Counted from the stretch's first letter, positions 42,192-53,259 are shown. The stretch is 64,000 bases of DNA from Strigamia acuminata (GCA_949358305.1 OX442324.1:7475601-7539600), one strand, 5' to 3'. Numbers and translations are program-made. The notes: generated by a model from the sequence alone, not told the origin.

Positions 42192-44951
42192 AATGGGGCC
42201 CAACATAAAGTTAATGACACAGCAGCTGCAAAATAATAAAAGAAAAGAACCATTTTAAGTCGAATTTATATATTCTGAAAATAAGATATTTTAATATTTA
42301 CCTAAAATAGCTTGCAAAATATCCGATTTATTTCGTTTTGTGACTCCGAAAACAGTTATGAAAAATAATGGAACAAATAAGACAAAAGGCTACAACACAA
42401 TATCAATCTAAGTTTTAAAATTAAAAGGTATGTGCAAATTTATATTTAAAAATACAATTACCCATAAAATTGCTACAGGTACGGTACATAACTAGGTGTT
42501 CTAGGATTTCTATACAGCCATAATTCTTCACTGTGAATTTTCCGTTGGAAAGGTTCAGTCAGCTTGGTTTTCCTAAAGTCAGAAAAATAAGCAAGATTAA
42601 AAATTCAGCTTCATATTATTTTTTTTTACCCTAGTCTTACCAAAACATTAACAGCAATATTACTCTTACAATAATTTCCATGCACATACTATTGCCAATT
42701 TTCTCTACTGAATGTTTTAGTACTATTTTGTTCATCAACAAACACACATTAAATAAGCACTAAATTTTCCTACAGTATATTGTTCTAGCCGGGATTGAAT
42801 AAGGGATTGGCTGTATAGTACCATACATTTTAATTTTTTGTGCAAAAATTCGGACTTTTTCTGCTAACATTTAGGTTTTTTGTGCATAAAGTGTGGGATT
42901 GAACAATAAACATTAGTCCTTTCATGTCTACAATACGTGACATCGTCACGTATCTAATGCGTGACATTATTGTTGAAGTCGAAAAATGTCCGGTCGAAAA
43001 AAATCCTGCGTCGCAAAGATTCCTGGTCGAGTGGATTCCTGGTCGAAAATAATCCCGTTTGGGTCGAAAATTTTCCTGGTCGAAAATTTTCCTGGTCGAA
43101 AATTTTCCTGGTCGAAAATTTTCCTGGTTGAAAATAATCCCAGTCGAAAAAAAGCGCACTTTACCTCGAGTCGAAAAGAATCCCGGTCGCAAAGAATCCG
43201 GGTCGAAAATATTCCTCCTCGCCAGAGTCAAAGACGGAATAAGAACGCCGTCGCCAAGGTCGAAGACACTCGTCCTCGAAGGAGCTCACGCCCAATTCGG
43301 AAAGGGACATTTTTCTGCAGTGCACCGCAAGTCGTTGAGCGCCCAGTTGCCCACTTTATGCAATCGAATGAGTGGATTGTTGACTGTGGCACGACCGACC
43401 ATGTGACCCATGTGCGAGCCTTATTCACTGATTTCACAAACATTCTGTTAACTTGTCGTACTCATTGATTACTGTATTATTCTGTCGTATTATCAAGCGA
43501 TAATGTTCTCAATTGTTACATGTGTAATTGTTTGCTTTTGCTTTTTCACATTACGAGTGTTTGCAATACCTCACATATTTAACTGTTATAATATGCCTAT
43601 AGGTGGCACTGTATACTTAAGGAGTCACATGACTTGAGAATAAAGCACTCACTCTATGTTTGATTTCACACCTGTGAACACCTGGCTGTTTCTTACCTTT
43701 GGACATTTTCCACACCATTGCAGATCAATGCTATCCACACAAGTTTATAAACAATTCTAACAAGGTTATGGGCCAATATAATGCAGGAAAAGTGTCCAGA
43801 GTGATTTCAAAGCAGTTTGAGTCATTGAAGGTCAGCAGTGAAAATTTCCTCATTTTCATCCATGGCGGCGCCCATGATAGAGATCAACAATCAGTGTTTG
43901 TGCCTGGATTTTGCGGTTCTGGAGCCGACAACTAGATGTCAAACAGCGCAGGGACAATAATTGGTTCGAACAATATTAGATTTTTCATTTATTTATATTT
44001 CTTTTCGTGTTTTTCGGAATTTCATTCCGGTATTGCGAGACGCAATACGTTTTGGCAACGTGTCATCAATTTTTGGAGCGGAGAAACGACTGGACGACGT
44101 TTACACAAGCGGAATAATTCTCGCCAACCACACGTGAAGTGTGAATCGAGATTCCGGAGACGGACAAACAGAAGGGAATTGGAAAAACGACGGGCAATTG
44201 ATGAACAATTTGCGGAATTAACACGAGACCAGAATCAACGAGAAAGGACAATTGTCAGCTGCAAAATACAACGAGAAACACAGCTAGAAACGTCTGGAAG
44301 ACATCATTCTCGAATATTATTGTCAAATTTTCGAATATTATTGTCAAATTTTCGTTATTATGATATTGTTAGCTTAGTTATGTGCTAGGATTATTACTAA
44401 CATAGTTTCTAAGAGCGAACTAACCTCGCAACACTGCACCTAGTTGCGATAATTCAGTACAAAAAGTGTTTTTGAAGTAATTTGTGTGAAAAGTGCCACT
44501 TTATACAACGGAAAAACGCAATGGAGTCGGACAAACTCGAGAGGAAAGTGACATTGCTAAATAGGACAAACTACGACACGTGGAAACAGCAAATGAAGGT
44601 TTTGCTGATGCACCACGGTTGCTGGGCCTTCACCGACGGTTCAGAGGAAGCTTTGGCACCCGGAGCATCGTGGCGCGATCGTTCCGATTACAAATTGAGG
44701 AAAGGACGGGCTTTTAGCCTAATTTACTATTCCATAGAGGAACAATACCACGAGTTGTTAAGCGGAATATAAGACGCGAAAAAGGCATGGGACACACTAA
44801 AGGCGAATTTTGAACCGGTCTCACGTGCACGGATTATACGTTTACTGGACGAATTTTTCAGCTTAAAATTCGATCCAAACACAGAAACAATTGGTGTTTT
44901 TGCTGCAAAAATAAGGAATGCTGCAAAGAAGCTCGCCGATGTGAAACACCA
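42192..44951. repeat. Arm B of the inverted repeat (duplicate of T end, P1 piece, X1 LTR, leader and gag)
   Basis: Reverse complement of 38211-41009. It holds only the first phosphatase exon sequence, the T end (array at about 43068-43140), the P1 fragment (about 43216-43445), the X1 LTR (43446-43762), the leader and the start of X1 gag (44521 onward, with a private stop at 44770-44772). It ends abruptly within gag next to a fragment of AAR2. Confidence 0.93.
43446..43762 (+). repeat. X1-type LTR in copy B
   Basis: 317 bp, TGTTAACTTG to TCTAACA, followed by the anticodon-arm primer-binding site GGTTATGGGCC at 43764-43774. It is flanked by P1 sequence exactly as at 39717, so it is a duplicate of the X1 5' LTR. 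Confidence 0.93.
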
Positions 44952-44953
44952 CG

Positions 44954-45015
44954 AATCCGAGGGCAGTGAGCCCAACGCATACTGGTATGCGTTGGGCTCA
45001 CTGCCCTCGGATTCG
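44954..45015. repeat. Perfect hairpin at the end of copy B, within AAR2 coding sequence
   Basis: Two 30-base arms (GAATCCGAGGGCAGTGAGCC... and its complement) are separated by TG. The inner 12 bases of each arm (CCAACGCATAC, GTATGCGTTGG) also occur, as the natural palindrome of AAR2 coding for NAYQYAL, at the end of copy C (51630-51655). The hairpin marks the breakpoint of the rearrangement. Confidence 0.9.
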
Positions 45016-45053
45016 CGCTTAGCAATATGTTCCGTCCAGATCATGATGAATAG
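44976..45053 (-). pseudogene. AAR2: Fragment of the AAR2 gene (upstream exon, inverted)
   Basis: After a splice-acceptor-like GTTTACAG the minus strand reads MIWTEHIAKRESEGS and then PNAYQYAL, where it meets the hairpin. The plus strand at 51630 starts with NAYQYAL and goes on into recognisable AAR2. The two pieces overlap in this word, so they are parts of one gene separated by an inversion. AAR2 is a U5 snRNP maturation factor. Confidence 0.6.
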
Positions 45054-45130
45054 CTGTAAACTAATGAGGAATAATTTTTCTGATCGGCTCTTACTCGGTA
45101 AAAACGGGTAAATGATAAAAATAACGTTGA

Positions 45131-45345
45131 AACTAAAAACAGCTGGCTGAGTTCACCTCCATCACTTGGTCGTTACTATCGTCCGCGTCATTCTAAAGCA
45201 ATTAAATAAAAAAAAAAACTTTTAAGTGTACAAACAAAATTAAAAAGCAATAACAACACCTCTCCACGAGCATCGTCCACTTCTTTCTGCACGTGCTTAT
45301 TCATATTCCTAATGGTCAGGTGGATAATTTCCCAAACGTAAATTC
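45131..45345 (-). pseudogene. Two exon-like pieces of unknown identity
   Basis: On the minus strand an AG acceptor at about 45346 leads into IYVWEIIHLTIRNMNKHV and QKEVDDARGE, with a GT donor at about 45266. A second AG at 45193 leads into NDADDSNDQVMEVNSA. Splice signals and composition suggest real exons, possibly the gene of which 44976-45053 is the next exon, but I cannot place them. Confidence 0.35.
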
Positions 45346-45418
45346 TAAAAATAAAATGATATAATATTTTTTTTCTTTTTTTTATACAAACGAAAACACG
45401 TCCTTTCCTTTCCCTGTC

Positions 45419-45573
45419 CAGGGCTGGACTGGGAACAAATTTATTACCGGGAAATCTGGGTGTCCGGGCCACAATTAATGGAGTCGAGACAGGCTACAGC
45501 AGGCCACAACAGGCCACGGCGGCCACGGGCCACCGGGAAACTCCCGGTAGCCCGCCGGGCCAGTCCAGCACTG
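45419..45573. mobile_element. hAT-type MITE, 155 bp, with 8-bp target duplication
   Basis: Imperfect inverted ends CAGGGCTGGACTGG and CCAGTCCAGCACTG are bordered by the same 8 bases, TCCCTGTC (45411-45418 and 45574-45581). GC-rich interior with CCGGG and GGCCAC words, no ORF. End sequence, size and duplication length together identify a non-autonomous hAT element. Confidence 0.93.
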
Positions 45574-45581
45574 TCCCTGTC

Positions 45582-46553
45582 TCCGTAACGGGTCGGCTCG
45601 GGCCCCTTTGGCCGCCAACTTCGCCTGTGTGCGAGGAATTGCAGGAAGCCGAAAATGTTATGGATTTGGTGTTTGCTTGGTCCAATAATTCAGTTTCAAT
45701 CGTTTCTTTATGGTTTGTAATACTTTTTTCCGTTTTAATCGCCTTTTTTTATCTCCAATTCTTGTGGCGTCAGTCACTCGGTCACTCACCCCACATCTGC
45801 CAATCAGTTTCCAGTGACTTTGACTCATTTTTAACCCCTTTGTTTTTCTCTGAAGAAACCACATTCCAACTACATTTTCTATCACACCAAAAAATAGAAA
45901 AGCTGAATTTGCAAATTAAATTTAAAAATTTTTTTTTTGGCATAAAATTACATTTTATTATTACAAAATTGCATTTTTGGGCGTAAAAGTAAAAAAGCAC
46001 ATTTCATACAAGTGGCAAAAAATAATTGACGAAATAAAAACCAATAAATCCAACAAATCGGTAACAAACAACAACAACAACAACAACTAATCTTTCTTTT
46101 TTTCAACAAATTTGCAGTTTAAGTCGCGAAACGGAAACGTTAATCTGGCTTCCTCCATTTTGCACTTGCATTTTTGGCACACAGATGGCGCCAAAGTTTT
46201 CCCAAGTTAAAGTTTTTCTCTCTTAAAAATGAGTTAATTTTTTTATTTTTGTGTGTCTTTCCTCCACAGATTTTTATTTTTTGCAATGTCTACAAAGTGT
46301 TATCCAATTTTTGTGATTAAACATTTGAGCACGGAGTATACATATTTCTGGTCTGTTTCCTGATTTAATTGAAATTAAAAAAATTCAATTTTTTTAATTT
46401 TTGACCTTCCTTAGATTAAAAGGGGTGATGCGAACAGCTCCCCTATTTAATCCCTAGGGTTGCAGGTGTTGCCTGCCATTTTGTTTTACATTTTGTTTTA
46501 TAGACAAATCAAATCAAACCAAATCAAACAATCTCTTTGAATAAAGCTTTTAT
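45582..46553. other. AT-rich stretch without a supported gene
   Basis: Several short ORFs occur on both strands but none has recognisable content. An ACA microsatellite lies at about 46069-46087. ACAGATGGCGCC near 46181 may be a transposon-end relic. The sequence is probably intergenic DNA or intron. Confidence 0.5.
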
Positions 46554-46701
46554 GTGGGTGATTCAAATCGAGTGCGCTACTACCGCAGATTGTTTCGCCA
46601 TTGCGGTGACCGTGACCGTGCAAAAAAACGTTTGAAAAAAGAACTTGTTCTTAACAATATAAAAGAACAAAATATATGGGCAGATAAGAATTTTGATTTT
46701 A

Positions 46702-47244
46702 ATCAGGTTACGCCAAAAGAATTAAAATTAAAAAATCAAACAAAATCGTTCGCAGACGGGACGTGGCGACCGCGAACGTGTCAGTGTCTCAAACTCGCAA
46801 GCCTCCGACTGTTGCGTCGGTGTTTGTTCGTTCGTCGCCATTTCAAGTCGATTTCACGGATATATAAGTGTTGGGAAATAAAACGGCACACATCAGCGTC
46901 GGGTTCAAATCGATGTGTTTTGTTACAAATATTCACAAGGTTTAATTACCAGAAAAAGATTAAACAAAATACTTTATTTTTTTAATCAGGTGATGCCAAA
47001 AAAATTAAAATTAAAAATCAAAGAATCGTTCGGAGACGGGACGCGGCGAACGTGGATCCGACGGTGTTTCGGCCAAACACCCACTCACCATGCCGAGCCG
47101 ACCCCACCTACTCCGGCATCGATCCCCAACCCCCGTCGAAACCAACAAAATTAAAAAAAAATAATAAACACTAGTTGCATTCAAAAATACAATTTCAGTT
47201 TAAGTGTGGTGTAATAGAGATGCCATTTCAAGTCGATTTCACGG
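46702..47244. repeat. Diverged direct repeats upstream of the cyclin fragment
   Basis: An 80-base block containing AATTAAAATTAAAAA and GACGGGACG(T/C)GGCGA occurs at 46702-46783 and again at 46985-47056. CCATTTCAAGTCGATTTCAC occurs at about 46840 and 47223. The order suggests an old, partly scrambled duplication of a ~285-385-base unit. Confidence 0.7.
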
Positions 47245-47459
47245 CGAACATCGCTTTCCATGCCGCGATGTCTCGAACTAAAATACGTTGCTCCGTGTGA
47301 ATGAAAGGAGTTAGCACATTCGCGCACATTCTTCTCCAGCTTATCATGTATGCAGAGCCGCCGCATTGCACCTTTTCGGCAGAACACCGTCAAAGGGTAT
47401 AGGATGCGAAGGATTATGATGGTGATCTTAAAATGTAATCTCCGGTGTGCGTCATCTTC

Positions 47460-47469
47460 GTTATAAATA
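47460..47469 (+). promoter_or_regulatory. TATA-like box of the cyclin B fragment
   Basis: TTATAAATA lies about 31-40 bases before the ATG at 47500, with TCAACAGTC as a possible initiator between them. The 5' untranslated region would be very short. Confidence 0.4.
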
Positions 47470-47499
47470 CTGCCATTCAGACATTCAACAGTCATTGCC

Positions 47500-47933
47500 A
47501 TGGCAGCAGCAAGCAATAGGCAGTTGCAGACCAACAATCCATCGTTGTTGGATGACGAATATTCGTCAATATATGATTATTGGCGCGAGCTAGAAGTAAG
47601 TAATTATTTCAATTTTTTCTTTTTAGTTAGTATTAACACAAATTTTATTTATTCCAAAGGCTAAACACCTGATCAAACCTGCCTATTTGGCATTAAGCTC
47701 AGTAGTTACCCCGAAAATGAGAGCGCATTTGGTGGACTGGCTGACCCAAGTTCACGTTAGATTACAGATGCTCCGAGACACGGTGTATCTCACTGTCGCA
47801 ATCCTTGACCGAATTTTGCAATTGCCGGTAATGTAAATTTGTTAAAAACTTTAGTCGGATTTAATTTTTAATTACTAAATGTTTTTTTTTTCAGGATGTG
47901 GAAGTTGGGCGACCATTCATCGCTGCTAAGTAA
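47500..47933 (+). pseudogene. B-type cyclin gene, 5' fragment (three exons), truncated by a DNA element
   Basis: ATG in strong context (GCCATGG). Exons 47500-47595, 47660-47827 and 47895-47933, with introns of 64 and 67 bp and GT-AG borders, all phase 0. The joined frame has DDEYSSIYDYWRELE, then the first half of the cyclin box: PKMRAHLVDWLTQVH, YLTVAILDRILQ and FIAAK, typical of cyclin B, which activates CDK1 at mitosis. It ends at TAA 13 codons into exon 3, exactly where a TA-bordered element (ATCGCGCGG...) begins; cyclins normally continue with Tyr-Glu-Glu there. The N-terminal destruction-box region is also missing or shortened. Confidence 0.82.
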
Positions 47934-48119
47934 TCGCGCGGACAAGTCATCGCGCGGTCAAGTCTTTTCATTTTTAAGTATTCATTCATTCATGAAAGCA
48001 ATTGGCGGAACTGTATGGAAAGAAAAGTCCAATTATCTTATTTTCTAGCCATAAAATAATTTGCAGAAACACATTTAAATGCTTTTCATTTTATTGTTTT
48101 TGGGCCCCCAGATTTCCGG
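47934..48119. mobile_element. Truncated DNA-element end with 16-bp GCGCGG repeats
   Basis: Directly after the TA in the cyclin exon come two tandem units ATCGCGCGG(A/T)CAAGTC. The following AT-rich bases have no ORF and end in the hairpin GGGCCCCCAGATTTCCGGGGGCCCC (arms only partly shown in this copy). The opposite end is not in the window; block C begins here. The TA target and repeat-rich end resemble the MITE at 23358. Confidence 0.55.
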
Positions 48120-48521
48120 GGGCCCCATTTCAGTTAATCAGTTTTTCAAAAAATAAATAAATAAACAAATAAAATATTCCTATGTTCATTTTAATTTTAT
48201 TTTATTAACATAATTTCCTCTCTAAATCCGCGAACTTCAAACACATGGCTCCAGCATGTACGCGATTACGTAGATTTCGGCGGCCTTTTTAATGTGAATG
48301 TTAAACATCTGCAACGAAATTAAATTAAAAAGTAAAATAAGACTTATTCCATCAAATAATCAGATTTTAACGAAGGTGATATTGTTTTGAAAACAATCAT
48401 TTGACCGTCAAAAAAATTTTCACTTGTATCCGGACCCCACTCAAAATTACTTGCCGACCCCTGGTTTACAGTGTGTGTAGAGGGGCCGGAAGTGTCTTTA
48501 CCCTTGAGAGGTGTGTTATAA

Positions 48522-48809
48522 ATGGCAGCAGGTGTTCCTCCCCCAATATTCAGTAAAGAGACACAGGTCCCCTTTAGGCAAAGTCAACTCGACAGGTGTT
48601 TGAAGGGAAATGCAAGAAAAATAAATGGAAAATATGATTGGGACGAGGTGCACGAATTCGTGAAACGGTGTTTGAAATTGGAAGATGAAATATCTCGCTT
48701 CAAGTGCCAATTAGCAGTTGATAATGTCAATAGATTCAAGCAGCAAAATCGACATGCTAATTTGTTTACAAAGCTGTTGAGAAATTTAGATTTCACGCAA
48801 CATCTGTAA
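48522..48809 (+). CDS. Unrecognised 95-aa ORF, copy C
   Basis: Same ORF as at 41512-41799, with one residue changed. It starts after TTATAA in AAATGGC context and ends opposite the phosphatase splice acceptor. Function unknown. Confidence 0.5.
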   Translation: MAAGVPPPIFSKETQVPFRQSQLDRCLKGNARKINGKYDWDEVHEFVKRCLKLEDEISRFKCQLAVDNVNRFKQQNRHANLFTKLLRNLDFTQHL

Positions 48810-49335
48810 ATTGAAATAAACAGTTTAATTAGAGAGGTAATTCACGGCAATAAACTACCATACCTTGCCAATGGTGGTGGTAATCTGCCGTTCTGCTCAA
48901 AGCTACCATTAAAGCCATGCATAATAGAAAAAGTGCACAACATAAGCGCCACGACTGACCTCGCCCTTTGACGTTGAAACAATACAACTTTCCAGCGAGG
49001 TAAAGGGCTGTGATGCCCATACTTGCGAATGAAACTGCATGGTTTAAATTTAAAAATTAGATAAAAACTTAAATTGTTTTCATTCTTTTATGTACGTACA
49101 ATTAGAATGGCCACTTGGAAAACTTTTGCGGCCGTTTGATATGTCTAAAATATTACCCGTAAAATTCATTTCTGAATTGACATATCCATCCGGAAAACAT
49201 CGCCAAAAGAAATCTGGCCGTAGTCTAAAAATCTGCGTTTCACTAACGAGAATAAATGCAATACTCACCTTCCAACTGCTAATTTTATCACGTTTGTGAG
49301 GACACCATTCAAACATAAAGTTAATGACACAGCAG
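48793..49335 (-). pseudogene. Phospholipid phosphatase (PLPP4/5-like) fragment, copy C
   Basis: Mirror of the fragment at 40986-41528 with the same four exons, splice sites and PAP2 motifs (KLAVGRLRP, FPSGH, SRTADYHHHW). The frame again ends three codons into the last exon. Confidence 0.88.
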
Positions 49336-50555
49336 CTGCAAAATAATAAAAGAAAAGAACCATTTTAAGTCGAATTTATATATTCTGAAAATAAGATATT
49401 TTAATATTTACCTAAAATAGCTTGCAAAATATCCGATTTATCTCGTTTTGTGACTCCGAAAACAGTTATGAAAAATAATGGAACAAATAAGACGAAAGGC
49501 TACAACACAATATCAATCTAAGTTTTAAAATTAAAAGGTATGTGCAAATTTATATTTAAAAATACAATTACCCATAAAATTGCTACAGGTACGGTACATA
49601 ACTAGGTGTTCTAGGATTTCTATACAGCCATAATTCTTCACTGTGAATTTTCCGTTGGAAAGGTTCAGTCAGCTCGGTTTTCCTAAAGTCAGAAAAATAA
49701 GCAAGATTAAAAATTCAGCTTCATATTATTTTTTTTTACCCTAGTCTTACCAAAACATTAACAGCAATATTACTCTTACAATAATTTCCATGCACATACT
49801 ATTGCCAATTTTCTCTACTGAATGTTTTAGTACCATTTTGTTCATCAACAAACATACATTAAATAAGCACTAAATTTTCCTACAGTATATTGTTCTAGCC
49901 GGGATTGAATAAGGGATTGGCTGTATAGTACCATACATTTTAATTTTTTGTGCAAAAATTTGGACTTTTTCTGCTAACATTTAGGTTTTTTGTGCATAAA
50001 GTGTGGGATTGAACAATAAACATTAGTCCTTTCATGTCTACAATACGTGACATCGTCACGTATCTAATGCGTGACATTATTGTTGAAGTCGAAAAATGTC
50101 CGGTCGAAAAAAATCCTGCGTCGCAAAGATTCCTGGTCGAGTGGATTCCTGGTCGAAAATAATCCCGTTTGGGTCGAAAATTTTCCTGGTCGAAAATTTT
50201 CCTGGTCGAAAATTTTCCTGGTCGAAAATTTTCCTGGTCGAAAATAATCCCAGTCGAAAAAAAGCGCACTTTACCTCGAGTCGAAAAGAATCCCGGTCGC
50301 AAAGAATCCGGGTCGAAAATATTCCTCCTCGCCAGAGTCGAAGACGGAATAAGAACGCCATCGCCAAGGTCGAAGACACTCGTCCTCGAGGGAGCTCACG
50401 CCCAATTCGGAAAGGGACATTTTTCTGCAGTGCACCGCAAGTCGTTGAGCGCCCAGTTGCCCACTTTATGCAATCCAATGAGTGGATTGTTGACTGTGGC
50501 ACGACCGACCATGTGACCCATGTGCGAGCCTTATTCACTGATTTCACAAACATTC

Positions 50556-50872
50556 TGTTAACTTGTCGTACTCATTGATTACTGTATTATTCTGTCGTAT
50601 TATCAAGCGATAATGTTCTCAATTGTTACATGTGTAATTGTTTGCTTTTGCTTTTTCACATTACGAGTGTTTGCAATACCTCACATATTTAACTGTTATA
50701 ATATGCCTATAGGTGGCACTGTATACTTAAGGAGTCACATGACTTGAGAATAAAGCACTCACTCTATGTTTGATTTCACACCTGTGAACACCTGGCTGTT
50801 TCTTACCTTTGGACATTTTCCACACCATTGCAGATCAATGCTATCCACACAAGTTTATAAACAATTCTAACA
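50556..50872 (+). repeat. X1-type LTR in copy C
   Basis: Identical arrangement to 43446-43762: P1 protease sequence, CATTC, LTR of 317 bp, then the GGTTATGGGCC primer-binding site. It is a duplicate of the X1 5' LTR rather than a solo insertion. Confidence 0.93.
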
Positions 50873-51627
50873 AGGTTATGGGCCAATATAATGCAGGAAA
50901 AGTGTCCAGAGTGATTTCAAAGCAGTTTGAGTCATTGAAGGTCAGCAGTGAAAATTTCCTCATTTTCATCCATGGCGGCGCCCATGATAGAGATCAACAA
51001 TCAGTGTTTGTGCCTGGATTTTGCGGTTCTGGAGCCGACAACTAGATGTCAAACAGCGCAGGGACAATAATTGGTTCGAACAATATTAGATTTTTCATTT
51101 ATTTATATTTCTTTTCGTGTTTTTCGGAATTTCATTCCGGTATTGCGAGACGCAATACGTTTTGGCAACGTGTCATCAATTTTTGGAGCGGAGAAACGAC
51201 TGGACGACGTTTACACAAGCGGAATAATTCTCGCCAACCACACGTGAAGTGTGAATCGAGATTCCGGAGACGGACAAACAGAAGGGAATTGGAAAAACGA
51301 CGGGCAATTGATGAACAATTTGCGGAATTAACACGAGACCAGAATCAACGAGAAAGGACAATTGTCAGCTGCAAAATACAACGAGAAACACAGCTAGAAA
51401 CGTCTGGAAGACATCATTCTCGAATATTATTGTCAAATTTTCGAATATTATTGTCAAATTTTCGTTATTATGATATTGTTAGCTTAGTTATGTGCTAGGA
51501 TTATTACTAACATAGTTTCTAAGAGCGAACTAACCTCGCAACACTGCACCTAGTTGCGATAATTCAGTACAAAAAGTGTTTTTGAAGTAATTTGTGTGAA
51601 AAGTGCCACTTTTACGTACGTAACGGG

Positions 51628-52830
51628 TCCAACGCATACCAGTATGCGTTGGACAACTGGAAAAAATGGATTTCCCAAACCCACTACATGACAGGTAAGA
51701 AAAAAAAAATTTCGTATTTTATAAAATATTTTATACAAAACTTATTCTTGCGGTTTTAGAACGGGTGCAGCCATTAAACAAAAAAAATTCGCCAGTTTCC
51801 CATTTAATAACTGATGAGAGTGAATCATCAGAATCGTCAGCAAGAACAAATAGCTTTGATTTCGAAATTAATCATCTTGACGTGTGCATACCTGTTGTAA
51901 TTGCTTCCTCATTGACCTAACTGTCTTGAATAATTGTTAATACGAGGGGGCCGATTGTTAGAATGTGATATGTTATTGCCGTGTATAGTATACATATCTC
52001 TGGGTCGTATTAACAAGTGATAATGTGCTATTTAGTCTGTACTTTGTTTATGTTTGCTTTTGTAAACAAACACGATGTTTGTTTACATATTATTTGTATA
52101 TGCTGCCTAAAGGTAGCGCTTGTTGTAAAAGAGTCACGTGACAAGCTAATAAAACCTCACTTGATGTTTTGGTTCTCACCTGTTAAGATGATGTGTTTTT
52201 CTTTCACCTGATGCATTTTTCCAATCCACTACATTTGTCACTATTAGCAGAAGTTTGCAATACAACTCAACTAGATGATTTTCTTACGAAAATGTGTCAA
52301 AAACCCGGAACGGAAAATCGTTTTTCCAAATTTCCTGAAAAAAAGTAAGAAGAAAAAAAAAAGACAATTTTGATTTTAAAAAAGTAACACAAATTTCTTG
52401 CCAGGTATACCGATGGCAACTGAAATCACAAAACACAGTTTAGATTTGACCTATACAGATCTTGAAGACATTCTCGGCGAACTTGAAATGGCTTTTATTT
52501 GTTTCATTTTAGAACAGGTGTACGACGCATTTGAAGAATGGAAACATTTAATCCACTTGCTGTGCTCGTGTGACAATGCTCTTACGAAATACGCAGATTT
52601 ATATTCAAAATTCATTTTTGTACTTCATCACCAACTTCAGGAACTTCCTCGTCAACACATTGCATTCTTTCTTCTCCAATTTGAACGGGAACCAACAAGT
52701 ACCGCACGAAATTGTAGAAAAGGGTAGAAGGTTTAAAAAATATTTAAATTTTTGTACATTATTTTGTAAAATAAAAGCATTTTCACACGAATTTAATCGA
52801 ATCCGATGTTTTTTCAAAAGTAGAAAAATA
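51628..52830 (+). pseudogene. AAR2: AAR2 gene, 3' part, degenerate and interrupted by X3
   Basis: Exon-like pieces read NAYQYALDNWKKWISQTHYM to 51694, then from 51760 RVQPLNKKNSPVSHL to the X3 remnant. After it come 52234-52344 (LSLLAEVCN, GTENRFSKFPEK) and, from 52405, TEITKHSLDLTY, DILGELEMAFICFILEQVYD, AFEEWKHLIHLLC and YSKFIFVLHHQL. These match AAR2 of other animals in order (the WKKWIS, LQP, GTE-RFS, EITKHS and GEL-FAF blocks). AAR2 is a chaperone-like factor for PRP8 in the U5 snRNP. A frameshift just after 52405 and a loss after HHQLQ, where NFLVNTLHSFFSNL continues in another frame, show it is broken, or the sequence contains indel errors. Confidence 0.8.
51820..52233 (+). mobile_element. 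X3: remnant of an X-family Copia element with 3' LTR, inside AAR2
   Basis: SARTNSFDFEINHLDVCIPV resembles X pol between the MBD-like domain and the reverse transcriptase. It jumps directly to the X pol C-terminus and a purine run (ACGAGGGGGCCGAT) followed by an LTR-like sequence, 51956-52233, starting TGTTAG and ending CTACA, with CTAATAAAACC as a polyadenylation word. Reverse transcriptase, RNase H and the whole 5' side are deleted. Confidence 0.7.
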
Positions 52831-52897
52831 GGTTTGATTTCTGCATGTTTGCGACTGCAATGATGAAATTAAAGTTTGAAATTAATTTACACAGTTT

Positions 52898-53137
52898 TTA
52901 TTTATTTGTTTGTTTGTTTATTAGAAAAAGAAATTGAATTGAAAATAAAGATTTTTGGTACTCTACCCTGAATCCCGATATAAAAGGTAATCCAGTAGGC
53001 ACTTTCTTCTGATATTTCACGTAATCTTGACCGAAAAAATTTAAAAGAATGAATTCTTCTTCGTATATCCGCTCGTTAAAGAAATTCCATGATGCGATAG
53101 TGTAACCGATTAAACAGATCGGATTGCACAACACAAT
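52898..53137 (-). pseudogene. ICMT: ICMT last-exon fragment
   Basis: After an AG acceptor (TTCTAATTGCAG, just above 53137) the minus strand reads IVLCNPICLIGYTIASWNFF, ERIYEEEF, FFGQDYVKYQKKVPTGLPFI. This is the very conserved C-terminus of isoprenylcysteine carboxyl methyltransferase, the ER-membrane enzyme that methylates prenylated CAAX proteins, including the RHRIExEE-type cofactor/catalytic region. The usual stop soon after PFI-G is absent and the frame runs on to 52898. No upstream exon is present, so it is a fragment, convergent with AAR2. Confidence 0.85.
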
Positions 53138-53259
53138 CTGCAATTAGAACTAAACTTTTAGTGAGTAAATGCTATAAAGAAGGCTGCAAAAGTAGATTAT
53201 TTGCTTGTAAAAAATGCTTATTCAAGAAACACAATTTCAGCAATTTCCATTAAAAAATA

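Larger units (their letters stand above)
48120..51612. repeat. Block C: third copy of the A region, inverted relative to A
   Basis: Reverse complement of about 38660-42191: hAT fragment (48120-48463), 95-aa ORF, phosphatase fragment, T end (50095-50330, four array units), P1 fragment (50331-50555), X1 LTR (50556-50872), primer-binding site and X1 leader. It ends 12 bases into a run shared with the X1 leader, just before the gag ATG. B and C agree with each other and differ from A at about 40460-40512, so they are more closely related. Confidence 0.93.

Noticed and set aside
43446-43762. Solo LTR insertion, and likewise 50556-50872
   Set aside because: Both are flanked by the same P1 and X1 leader sequence as the X1 5' LTR, so they are parts of the inverted duplications.
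45494-45685. Minus-strand ORF across 45494-45685
   Set aside because: Most of it is the hAT MITE at 45419-45573 read through.
47181-47537. Minus-strand 118-aa ORF over the cyclin promoter
   Set aside because: It overlaps the cyclin start antisense, has no recognisable domain and includes repeat DNA.
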